This document shows, in pieces, positions 33,744 to 41,399 of a stretch of DNA of 49,735 nt (its first letter is position 1; each line of letters begins with the position of its first letter). The DNA comes from CBEUVQ01 sp965546615 (GTDB lineage: Bacteria; Bacillota; Desulfotomaculia; Desulfotomaculales; Desulfohalotomaculaceae). The position numbers and the translations under genes were made by a program. The notes below the pieces were generated by a model that was not told the DNA's origin, searched no databases, and saw only the letters and a list, made by a program, of their open reading frames with translations. Where the stretch lies: contig CBEUVQ010000015.1 of the NCBI GenBank assembly GCA_965546615.1, positions 1 to 49,735 of the forward strand. The letters are read 5' to 3'.

Positions 33744-35081
33744 ATGGCGAATAAGACAACTGCAAGCGGCGGCTGGTCTGATCTTTACAAAAAAGAAGAC
33801 TGGTGGGCGGTGTGGCTTGGCCTTGGCATTGTTATCACAGCAATTTTGTTCTACTTTTCCGGTAGTTCCATCAGTTATATTGCTGTAAAATTTCCTAAAT
33901 GGGCAGAATTTGGTACTGTAACAGAGTTTTTGGGTGCAAACATCGGCTCCATTTTGATGTTGTTTATCGTCTTTACTGCGGTGTTTTCACTGGCCGTTAA
34001 AATTCTTGGACACAAATTAAGTGAATTTATTCCTGGTTTTGCAATTATCTTTTTGGTTAGTATTCTCGTTTCTATCTTTGGTTCTTGGGAATGGGCGAAA
34101 AAATACAACTTGGAAGCTCCGCTGGTTGCTCTTGGTTTGGGTATGTTAATCAGTAACACCATGCCGATTCCTAAATGGTTTGAAGCAGCACTGCGTACCG
34201 AGTTTTATGTTAAAGTAGGTATCGTACTGCTCGGTGCAACACTGCCGTTCACTAAAATTGTACAAGCCGGTCCGATTGCGTTCACTCAAGCAACAGTAAT
34301 TGCTGTTACTACCTTCTTGAGCATTTACTGGGCAGGTACCAAACTGTTTGGCTTAGACAGAAGATTTGCCGCTACCCTGGGTGCCGGCGGTTCGATCTGT
34401 GGTGTGTCCGCTTCTATTGCTATCGGTGGTGCGGTAAAAGCTGAAAAGCAGCACGTATCAATTGCAATTTCACTGGTAGTTGTTTGGGCGGTAATCATGA
34501 TTTACGCTCTGCCGATTCTCATCAACATTTTTGGTATCCCTGCCGGTCCTGCCGGTGCTTGGATTGGTACTTCGGAATTTGCTGACGCTGCCGGTATTGC
34601 CGCTGCTGCCGCTATCGGTGACGAAGCAATTACCACCTTTACTTTGATGAAGGTTGTCGGCCGCGATATGTTTGTAGGTATTTGGTGCTTCCTGCTGGCG
34701 CTGATTTCTATCACCAAGTGGGAAAAGAGAGAAGACGGCACCAAGCCGGATGCTGCTGAAATTTGGTACAGATTCCCGAAATTCGTTCTTGGTTTCTTCG
34801 TTGCTTCCGCTCTGCTGACCGTTATTCTTGCCGGTCAAGATGCAGCGGTTGCCAGCCAAATTACCAGTGATGTAATCAGTCCTGTTAAAACGCTGAGAAC
34901 TTGGGCATTTGTATTCTGCTTCTTGGCAATTGGTTTAACCACCCGCTTTAAGGAGCTTACTTCAGTAGGTTGGAAGCCGTTTGCCGCTTTCACCACCGGC
35001 GTGCTGATCAACGTTCCGCTGGGTTACATCTTCTCGGTATTAATTCTTGGCGGGTACTGGGCTTCCGTTGCTGCCAAGTAA
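33744..35081 (+). CDS. YeiH-family putative anion (sulfate-type) exporter
   Basis: A 445-residue membrane protein of the YeiH/UPF0324 family (PF03601) with about ten to eleven helices. The hallmark segment LGAGGSICGVSASIAIGGAV lies near residue 215, with IGDEAITTFTLMKVVGRDMF in the second half. It is longer than the paralogue at 36017 because of an extra N-terminal region and a longer second half. Codons are more T- and A-ending than those of its neighbours, as in highly expressed genes. The ATG at 33744 has AGGAGG ten bases upstream; the longer frame reads through A-rich leader. It lies across a shared gap from a NarX/NarL pair. Members are proposed sulfate or sulfite exporters, with little direct proof. 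Confidence 0.82.
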   Translation: MANKTTASGGWSDLYKKEDWWAVWLGLGIVITAILFYFSGSSISYIAVKFPKWAEFGTVTEFLGANIGSILMLFIVFTAVFSLAVKILGHKLSEFIPGFAIIFLVSILVSIFGSWEWAKKYNLEAPLVALGLGMLISNTMPIPKWFEAALRTEFYVKVGIVLLGATLPFTKIVQAGPIAFTQATVIAVTTFLSIYWAGTKLFGLDRRFAATLGAGGSICGVSASIAIGGAVKAEKQHVSIAISLVVVWAVIMIYALPILINIFGIPAGPAGAWIGTSEFADAAGIAAAAAIGDEAITTFTLMKVVGRDMFVGIWCFLLALISITKWEKREDGTKPDAAEIWYRFPKFVLGFFVASALLTVILAGQDAAVASQITSDVISPVKTLRTWAFVFCFLAIGLTTRFKELTSVGWKPFAAFTTGVLINVPLGYIFSVLILGGYWASVAAK

Positions 35082-35091
35082 TTAAACAGAT

Positions 35092-35131
35092 ATAAAAAAA
35101 TTCCCGGGTGCAGCACCCGGGAATTTTTTAT
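35092..35131 (+). terminator. Strong terminator after YeiH copy 1
   Basis: TATAAAAAAATTCCCGGGTG and its complement form a long stem with a T-run. Confidence 0.93.
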
Positions 35132-35220
35132 ACTTACCCGGCAGCGAAATATTAGGTTTGCCCGCCGCCGGACAAAAACGGTATAATTGTTACAGCTCTT
35201 TGTGAAAGGATTGGTGCTGG

Positions 35221-35589
35221 GTGAAAAAAGATAACGTAACCTGTGTTCAGCGGGCGAGGTTCTTTTTTGAGTTTTTTGAAAAAAAAGAGTGGCAGCCCGG
35301 TGAACAGCCGCCGTTAAATAAAATTGTGAAGGAAAAACCGGTTACCCCGCAGGCGGTGAGAGAATTAAACAGTTTTTTAACCAACCGTTTGGAGCGCATC
35401 GCCACCATGATGGAAATACTGCTGACCGCTCACCACGATTGGGCGGTTACCGGCAAAAAAGACCAAATTATTATGGAAACGCAGTCGTTTGATTTTAACG
35501 ATGCGTTAAAGCTGTTGAAAGATGCCGGATTCAACGATGACGAATTTATTTTAAAAGTGGAATACGACCGCAGGTGGGGGATGCTGTAA
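35221..35589 (+). CDS. Hypothetical protein
   Basis: A 122-residue, mostly helical, charged protein without signal peptide or membrane segment. An amphipathic region (VRELNSFLTNRLERIATMME) in the middle could mediate dimerisation. I recognise no family. GTG start, preceded by AAAGGA at about 11 bases. It lies between the two YeiH-family genes, separated from the first by a strong terminator and from the second by a repeat element. Confidence 0.6.
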   Translation: MKKDNVTCVQRARFFFEFFEKKEWQPGEQPPLNKIVKEKPVTPQAVRELNSFLTNRLERIATMMEILLTAHHDWAVTGKKDQIIMETQSFDFNDALKLLKDAGFNDDEFILKVEYDRRWGML

Positions 35590-35596
35590 AACAGAA

Positions 35597-35920
35597 GTGC
35601 CTGTGCAGCGGCAGATTTGGTCAAAAGCGCACCCAGCCAAGGCACTGCCGGAGCAAACGATTGGCCGGCTCATTCAAAGAGCGACGCCGCCGCAGGATTG
35701 GTGCCGAGGACTGTTTGAGCGCAGGCGAGTTCACTTTCACCTGATTAAAAAATTAAGGATGAAAGTACAAGCCGCCCAGCACCCGAAGGCGGCGGAGCTC
35801 GTTCAATTATCTGTGCCGGCCGGTTTGCGGAGCGCAGATGCCTTGGCGGCCGTGAAAAACGTTACCTGCAGTTTGTTAGGCTGCGTTAAACGTAACGACG
35901 AGGGTGTCGTTCCCTACATT
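35597..35920 (+). repeat. Dispersed repeat element, copy A
   Basis: About 320 bases that recur inverted at 40806-40995 and 41143-41366. Shared blocks include GGTGCCGAGGACTGTTTGAG, the GAAGGCGGCGGAGCTCGTTC block and GCGGAGCGCAGATGCCTTGG. The right end carries a copy of the palindromic repeat (35891-35917). Open frames across it differ between copies and look accidental. Confidence 0.75.
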
Positions 35921-36016
35921 ATTTTTTTGTTCATTGGTTTAATAATTGCCGCTGATAATCTATAATATAAATTGGTACAATATATTACATCTGCCAACGG
36001 AGGTAACTTTTATAAA

Positions 36017-37132
36017 GTGCGCTGGATATTAAAAACGCTGCCGGGTATTTTCATTATGCTGGCCATTGCCGTTTTTACCCGCGGAGCGGCGGATTTCGGC
36101 TTTCCGCAGTGGCCGGGGATAGAAGCGTATTTGGCGGCCAACGAATTTACCAAAAGCTATTTGATTGATGCGCTGCACTTAAACTATGTGCTGCTGACCA
36201 TCATCATCGGCATGCTGATTAAAAACCTGCTGTTTATTCCCCGCTGGGCGGTGCCGGGCATTAAAACCTCACAGGTGTTTATTAAATTAGGGGTGGTACT
36301 GCTGGGTTCGATGTACAGTGTGCTGGATGTAGCGCGGCTGGGCGGCACCGGTATTGTGCTGGTGCTGAGCTTTGTGCTGGTAGGGCTTTCTTTTACGCTG
36401 TGGCTGGCGCGCAAAGTGGGAATGGACGCCCCTTCCGCCGCAGTGCTGGCGGCGGGTACATCGATCTGCGGCGTTTCCGCCATTGTGGCTGCCGCACCGG
36501 CGGTGCGGGCGAAAACCACCGATGTGGTTTATTCTATCGCCACGATACTTTCTTTTGGTGTGGCCTGTTTAATTATCTTTCCGCTGGTGGGCACAATGGT
36601 TGGCTTAAGTCCCCATCAGTTCGGCGTTTGGGCGGGAAGCGGCATTGTCAATTCCGGCCAGGTGCTGGCCGCCTGTCTTGCTTTTGACCCCGAAACAACC
36701 AATCACGCTTCCGTCAGTTTAAAAACCGGCGAAATCTACAACATCATTCGAGTGATTTTTCTGCCGTTTGTGGTGCTGGCGCTGGCGGTGTTTGCCAGCG
36801 GTGCGGCACCCGACCGCAGCGATGATATCAACATCAACACCAGCCTGTGGAGCCGTTTTCCCGTTTTTGTCATCGGCTTTTTAGTGATGGTGCTGATGAC
36901 ATCTTTCGGGCTGTTCGGGCAGACATCTCCGCCGTCGCCCGAGCTGACGCTGATACGCAAACTGTACAACTGGTTTTTTGCCATCGGCTTGGCCGGCCTG
37001 GGGATGCAGATTTCAGTGAGTGAGCTGCGCAAAGCGGGCGGCAAACCGCTTATGGTGGGCACCGCCGCTGCCGCGTTAAAAGCGGGGCTGGCGCTAATTG
37101 TGGTGATGTTTTTTATCGGTGCGGAGCCTTAA
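36017..37132 (+). CDS. YeiH-family putative anion exporter, second copy
   Basis: A 371-residue membrane protein of the same family as the gene at 33744. It has ten or so helices, the hallmark AAGTSICGVSAIVAAAPAVR and GSGIVNSGQVLAACLAF. It is closer to the normal family length. The start is uncertain. GGAGG (35999-36003) is 13 bases before the in-frame GTG at 36017; a TTG at 35972 is the alternative. A TATAAT box at about 35961 lies just upstream, with a weak TTTAAT 17 bases earlier. It is followed by a tiny membrane ORF. Confidence 0.8.
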   Translation: MRWILKTLPGIFIMLAIAVFTRGAADFGFPQWPGIEAYLAANEFTKSYLIDALHLNYVLLTIIIGMLIKNLLFIPRWAVPGIKTSQVFIKLGVVLLGSMYSVLDVARLGGTGIVLVLSFVLVGLSFTLWLARKVGMDAPSAAVLAAGTSICGVSAIVAAAPAVRAKTTDVVYSIATILSFGVACLIIFPLVGTMVGLSPHQFGVWAGSGIVNSGQVLAACLAFDPETTNHASVSLKTGEIYNIIRVIFLPFVVLALAVFASGAAPDRSDDININTSLWSRFPVFVIGFLVMVLMTSFGLFGQTSPPSPELTLIRKLYNWFFAIGLAGLGMQISVSELRKAGGKPLMVGTAAAALKAGLALIVVMFFIGAEP

Positions 37133-37150
37133 AAAAAGAGGGATGCTGCA

Positions 37151-37291
37151 GTGGAAAACAAAGAAAACAAAAACGGCGCTGATTATCATCAACACCATAT
37201 CATGTCGCTGTTTGCCACCGAACGCATTGAAGATTACGTGGTGCTTTCGCTGGCACTGCTGATTGTCATTTTTATTTTGGTGCTATTTTGA
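37151..37291 (+). CDS. Tiny His-rich single-span membrane protein
   Basis: A 46-residue frame, 18 bases after the YeiH copy 2 stop. A hydrophilic start has four His residues (DYHQHHIMSLF). One membrane helix forms the C-terminus (VVLSLALLIVIFILVLF). GAGGGA lies seven bases before the GTG. Co-transcription suggests an accessory peptide of the exporter. It overlaps the end of the convergent ankyrin gene by nine bases. Confidence 0.55.
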   Translation: MENKENKNGADYHQHHIMSLFATERIEDYVVLSLALLIVIFILVLF

Positions 37292-37930
37292 TGCCCCGCT
37301 TTTTCTCAGCAGTTCGACCACATCAAGGTTATCCTGTGCTTCCGCCAAATCCAGTGCGGTAGCTCCTTCGGCGTTTTTAACGCTGACATCGGCATTATTT
37401 TTCAAAAGCAGTTCAACCACATCTTTGTGTCCGCCCAGTGCGGCAAACATCAGCGGTGTAAAACCTTCCTTGTTTTGGCGGTTGATTTCAGAATGTTCTG
37501 CCAGCAGTATTTCAACACAGGCGGTATTTCCTTTGGCGCAGGCAAACATCAGCGCCGTCCAGCCGTCCTGACCGCTTTCATTTACCGCCGCGCCGCTGCC
37601 AATCAGCATTTTAAGGATATCGCTGTATCCCTGATAGGCGGCCCACATTAACGCGGTGTTGCTTTCAGCGTTTTTGGCGTTTACATCGGCACCTGCGCTG
37701 ATTAGGTAGCGCACCACATCGGGATGATTGCTGCGCACCGCCCACATTAACGCCGTCCAACCGTTTTTATCGGCGGTGTTTACATCAGTACCGGAAGCAG
37801 CCAATTTTTTTACACCTTCCAGATTGCCCTTTTTTGCTTCTTTAATCAGCGAATCCTGATTAAAGAAAAAAAACGCTGCGCATAAAAGAACCGCAATTCC
37901 TCCGATAACCAAGCCTTTTTTTGTCAGCAC
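37283..37930 (-). CDS. Membrane-anchored ankyrin-repeat protein
   Basis: A 215-residue protein. An N-terminal membrane anchor (GLVIGGIAVLLCAAFFFF) is followed by five ankyrin repeats of about 33 residues. Repeated signatures are GWTALMWAVRSNHPDVVRYL, TALMWAAYQGYSDILKMLI, GWTALMFACAKGNTACVEIL, FTPLMFAALGGHKDVVELLL and a final ATALDLAEAQDNLDVVELL. It probably holds protein contacts outside the membrane. GTG start with AAAGGGTGAG upstream. Partner unknown. Confidence 0.85.
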   Translation of the reverse strand: MLTKKGLVIGGIAVLLCAAFFFFNQDSLIKEAKKGNLEGVKKLAASGTDVNTADKNGWTALMWAVRSNHPDVVRYLISAGADVNAKNAESNTALMWAAYQGYSDILKMLIGSGAAVNESGQDGWTALMFACAKGNTACVEILLAEHSEINRQNKEGFTPLMFAALGGHKDVVELLLKNNADVSVKNAEGATALDLAEAQDNLDVVELLRKSGASK

Positions 37931-38158
37931 CGTCGCTCACCCTTTCTTTTTATTTGTTACTTAGATAACAAGCTCAAAAATCCTGCCGTGCCGCAGGCAA
38001 AAATAATGTCGACCTCCGCTGTCTGCACCGTGAACGGCCGGTGCAATATTTTTTGCAAAAAATTGCAAAATTAGCTGTAAAAATAGTAAAAAATGCAGGA
38101 ATAAATTGTAAAAATGTAGAAATACCAGCTCAGTTATCTGCTTAGTGGAGGGATAAAG

Positions 38159-39637
38159 ATGGAGGGGTTAGCTGGTAATAGTTATCAGGAAAAAATACTG
38201 ATTGTCGATGACCTGCCGATGCACTTGGAAGCGGCGGGGTTGTACCTGCAGCGCGCAGGATTTGACGTTTATTATGCGGCAGATATTGAAACCGCCTGGC
38301 GGTTGGTGCGCGATGAGCGGCCGCAATTGGTGTTTTTGGATGTGGTGCTGGCGGAAGAAAACGGGCTGGATTTGCTGGCTAAAATTAAAGCGCGCTGCCC
38401 GCAGATTGCGGTTGTGGTGGTTACCGCTTACGGCAGCGAAGAAACCGCTGCCCGTGCACTGCGGCTGGGGGCGGACGATTATGTTCGCAAGCCGCTGAAA
38501 TACAGCATGCTGCCGGAAGTGGCGGAGAAGGTGCTTGCCCGGCAGCGTGAACAGCTGGAAAAAGAGCAGGCGGCCCAGAAACTGTCTGATGAGTACAAAG
38601 CGCTGCAGCTCAACGCGGAATGTGTGCTGCACAGCTTATCCAGCGGGGTAATAGCGGTGGATGAAAGCCTTTATATCACCATGATTAACCAAAAAGCAAT
38701 GAAGCTTTTTAATGTTGGGCAGGAAGTTGTGGGCAGGTACTATTATGATGTTTTTCCCGGATTTAAAAAATACAGCCTGCTGGTAAGAACGCTGCGGCAC
38801 GGAAAGAAATTGCAGGTTTACGGCATGGAGTACGGCTGCGGCAAAGTATTTGACGTGCACACCGAAGTAATCAAAAATCACTGCGGCGGCACAGCGGGGG
38901 CGGTAATTATTTTTGACGATATCACCGATCTTAGGCGGCTGAAAGATGCCGCCCGCCAAAAAGAAGAGCTGGCCGTTATCGGGCAGATGGCCGCCGGCAT
39001 TGCCCATGAACTGAAAAACCCGCTGACTGCCATTAAAGGCTTTGGCCAAATGATTGCCGCCCGGGGTGACGACTGCGTTAAGCGCTATATGGAGGTAATG
39101 AACAGCGAAATTGAACGGATGCAGGCGGTGATTGAAAACTTTTTGCAGCTGGGCAAGCCTGTTAAGCCGAAGTTTGTGCGCTGCAGTCTTAATGAGGTTT
39201 TAAAAGACATGGTGCCGCTGATTAAATCGCAGGCTTATGTGTATGTGCAGGGGATAGATGTAAAGATTATTACCGACCCTGCCGTTCCCGAAGCGCTGAT
39301 TGATGTCGGGCAGATTAAGCAGCTGCTGTTAAACTTGGTGCAGAATGCCGTTGAAGCGATGCCGGACGGCGGGCAGATTACGCTGGAAACAAAGTATTAT
39401 CAAGAGGAGAAAAAAATATGTCTTAAAGTGGCGGATAACGGCTGCGGCATTGCTCCGGATGATCTGGAAAAAATAGGCACCGCCTTTTACACCACCAAAA
39501 GTTACGGCACCGGGTTGGGCTTAAGTATTTGTCAGTCAATTGTTGAGCGGCACGGCGGCTCAATGAAAGTGGAAAGCACCCCCGGTGAGGGCAGCACGTT
39601 TTTGATTTACCTGCCGGCTGACACCGCCCGGCAGTAA
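38159..39637 (+). CDS. Soluble hybrid kinase: receiver, PAS, histidine kinase
   Basis: A 492-residue cytoplasmic protein in the order receiver (1-130, acidic DD near residue 18, phospho-Asp in LVFLDVVLAEENG, Lys in VRKPLK), coiled coil, PAS (about 160-265), HisKA with phospho-His in AAGIAHELKNPLTAIKGF, and HATPase with NLVQNAVEAM and GTGLGLS. An N-terminal receiver before a kinase means another kinase may feed into it. No membrane segment. GGAGGGATAAAG leads into the ATG. No response regulator lies beside it, so its output partner is elsewhere. Confidence 0.9.
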   Translation: MEGLAGNSYQEKILIVDDLPMHLEAAGLYLQRAGFDVYYAADIETAWRLVRDERPQLVFLDVVLAEENGLDLLAKIKARCPQIAVVVVTAYGSEETAARALRLGADDYVRKPLKYSMLPEVAEKVLARQREQLEKEQAAQKLSDEYKALQLNAECVLHSLSSGVIAVDESLYITMINQKAMKLFNVGQEVVGRYYYDVFPGFKKYSLLVRTLRHGKKLQVYGMEYGCGKVFDVHTEVIKNHCGGTAGAVIIFDDITDLRRLKDAARQKEELAVIGQMAAGIAHELKNPLTAIKGFGQMIAARGDDCVKRYMEVMNSEIERMQAVIENFLQLGKPVKPKFVRCSLNEVLKDMVPLIKSQAYVYVQGIDVKIITDPAVPEALIDVGQIKQLLLNLVQNAVEAMPDGGQITLETKYYQEEKKICLKVADNGCGIAPDDLEKIGTAFYTTKSYGTGLGLSICQSIVERHGGSMKVESTPGEGSTFLIYLPADTARQ

Positions 39638-39689
39638 GCCGTATAAAAACCCGGCGGATTTATACATAAAACATGTGCGTGACAGATCC

Positions 39690-39783
39690 GCTTATCAAAC
39701 CGGGCGGGCATGGAAACCCGCCCCTACAAAAACGCGGGTGTGACAAACCGTTGTAGGGAACGGCGCCCTCGCCGTTCCGTTTA
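39690..39783. repeat. Two palindromic repeats
   Basis: First a hairpin CGGGCGGGCATGGAAACCCG followed by CCCCTAC (about 39699-39726). Then GTAGGGAACGGCGCCCTCGC with its closing GTTCC (39753-39780), a member of the family spread over the rest of the window. Confidence 0.75.
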
Positions 39784-39808
39784 ATGAAACGCTGCATATG
39801 AATTGGTG

Positions 39809-40222
39809 ATGCAATATATGATGAAAGAACAAACATATAGCGAAAAATTGTTCAAATTACGACAATTACGTGGCTATACACAGAAAGAATTAGCGGAAAA
39901 AAGCGGTGTTAGCCGCGGTATGATTTGCGACATTGAAAAGGGCAGAGTAAAAAGCCCTTCGTTAGAAATTACAGAAAAGTTAGCCAAAGCATTACAAACC
40001 AGCCCTATATACTTCACCGAAACAAAGGCAGCAACGCCGTTTGCCATTAAAGAACTTGAGCGTGTGCTGCCGGATAGCCTAAAAAAAGCCTTGCTGCAAG
40101 TAGAATTCCTGCCATATTTGATGCTTGCCCAAAAAGCGTTTGAACAAAAAATACCCCCGCATGTAATCGACACTTTCATTGAAAGCATAAAAACAGTAAT
40201 GAAAAACCCTCCAAAAAGATAA
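39809..40222 (+). CDS. XRE-family HTH regulator
   Basis: A 137-residue DNA-binding protein. A Cro/C1-type helix-turn-helix occupies the N-terminal 65 residues (KLRQLRGYTQKELAEKSGVS, then MICDIEKGRVKSPSLEITEK). The helical tail may dimerise. Several starts are possible (ATG 39809, 39818 or 39821) and none has a clear ribosome binding site. It is more AT-rich than neighbouring genes and lies at the leader-distal side of CRISPR array 1, which suggests acquisition by transfer. No operator was recognised, but spacer 2 of the adjacent array contains a phage-operator-like palindrome. Confidence 0.75.
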   Translation: MQYMMKEQTYSEKLFKLRQLRGYTQKELAEKSGVSRGMICDIEKGRVKSPSLEITEKLAKALQTSPIYFTETKAATPFAIKELERVLPDSLKKALLQVEFLPYLMLAQKAFEQKIPPHVIDTFIESIKTVMKNPPKR

Positions 40223-40236
40223 CCGGAGGGTTTTGT
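40203..40236 (+). terminator. Terminator overlapping the end of the XRE gene
   Basis: AAAACCCTCC pairs with GGAGGGTTTT; the stop codon lies in the loop. Confidence 0.8.
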
Positions 40237-40313
40237 TCAACATTACAAACAGTATAAACATATATTCTTAATTTTTAGATTACTTTAATATTCCAAACAA
40301 CGGTTAATTAGGT

Positions 40314-40542
40314 ATTTCAATCCCTCATAGGTAGGCTACAAACCTGGGAAAAGTTATATATCCCGTTTGTTGAGGTGAAAATTTCAATCCCTCATAGGTA
40401 GGCTACAAACACTATGCGAATGTTTCGCATAGATGAAGATTTACAAATTTCAATCCCTCATAGGTAGGCTACAAACTCCTCCCTACCCGCTCGAAAATAT
40501 GAACGGCTGCGCATTTCAATCCCTCATAGGTAGGCTACAAAC
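40314..40542 (-). CRISPR. CRISPR array 1 (4 repeats, 3 spacers)
   Basis: 30-base repeats at 40314, 40381, 40447 and 40513, written on the plus strand as ATTTCAATCCCTC...GGCTACAAAC. Spacers are 37, 36 and 36 bases. On the minus strand the repeat ends ATTGAAAT, or ATTGAAAC in the other arrays; this is the usual 8-base handle, so transcription is leftward. The conserved leader on the right (from 40543) agrees. In all four repeats here the first plus-strand base is A instead of G. Spacer 2 (40411-40446) contains a palindrome. No cas genes lie nearby. Confidence 0.95.
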
Positions 40543-40800
40543 CCATTTTATTGCGTTTTTTGCGCCTTTTCAAGGTGGTTTTTGGGGGTAAAAGCTGCTT
40601 TTTGGCAGGTTTTTGGCGTTATCTGCCTGTGTTTTTGCGTATTTTTGGCAAATTTAGGCAGCAAAAGGGGTGAATTTTTCCGTCGATCCCCGGGGGTTTT
40701 TGCGCTATTGGGGGTCGACGGAATTTTTTGTTCCTACGAACCGGCGGCAAATCGCTCGCAATCAACCTGCTATCGCTGCTGTCCCGAACAAAATACCGGG
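40543..40800 (-). promoter_or_regulatory. CRISPR leader 1
   Basis: It shares more than 200 bases with the leaders after arrays 2-4, although the first 35 bases are different. Even so the promoter is kept: on the minus strand TTGAAA (40568-40573), 17 bases, TAAAAT (40545-40550), two bases from the first repeat. Phased T-tracts and a 12-bp inverted repeat follow. Confidence 0.85.
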
Positions 40801-40805
40801 TGCGT

Positions 40806-41366
40806 CTGTAGCCCGCCAAGGCATCTGCGCTCCGCAAACCGGCCGGCACAGATAATTGAACGAGCTCCGCCGCCTTCGGGTGCCTGCGGAACTCGCTGAC
40901 GCTCAAACAGTCCTCGGCACTAAACCTGCGGCGGCGTCGCTCTTTGAATGTGCCGGCCAATCGTTTGCTCCGGCAATGCCTTGGCTGGGTGTGCATTTAA
41001 CCAAATGCGGTGCTCTACAAAAACGCAGGTGTGACAAACCGTTGTAGGGAACGACGCCCTCGTCGTTCCGTTTAATGAAACACTGCATTTGTGTTAACGG
41101 ACAGACATTAAACCCAAAAAACCATACACATATCACCAAACCGTAGGGAACGGCCTTGGCCGTTCCGTTTAACGCAGCCTAACAAACTGCAGGTAACGTT
41201 TTTCACCGCCGCCAAGGCATCTGCGCTCCGCAAACCGGTGCGGCACATATAATTGAACGAGCTCCGCCGCCTTCGGGTGCTGGGCGGCTTATACTTTCAT
41301 CCTTAATTTTTTAATCAGGTGAAAGTGAACTCGCCGGCGCTCAAACAGTCCTCGGCACTAAACCTG
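40806..41366 (-). repeat. Dispersed repeat element, copies B and C, with palindromic repeats
   Basis: Copy B (40806-40995) and copy C (41143-41366) match copy A at 35597-35920 in inverted orientation. Copy B lacks the middle part that holds CTTAATTTTTTAATCAGG; copy C keeps it. Between and beside them are palindromic repeats at 41044-41073 and 41143-41170. No gene is supported in 40543-41399. Confidence 0.8.
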
Positions 41367-41399
41367 CAGCACTGTCGGTAAAAAGAAAAACATTTCGCT

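Noticed and set aside
39809..40222. XRE gene as a CRISPR-associated regulator
   Set aside because: It is at the leader-distal side, has its own terminator and belongs to a very common family; proximity alone is weak.
40619..41139. Open frames sharing HPKAAELVQLSVPAGLRSAD with one at 35597-35965
   Set aside because: They lie in the dispersed repeat, have different ends in each copy, lack ribosome binding sites and look like by-products of repeated DNA.
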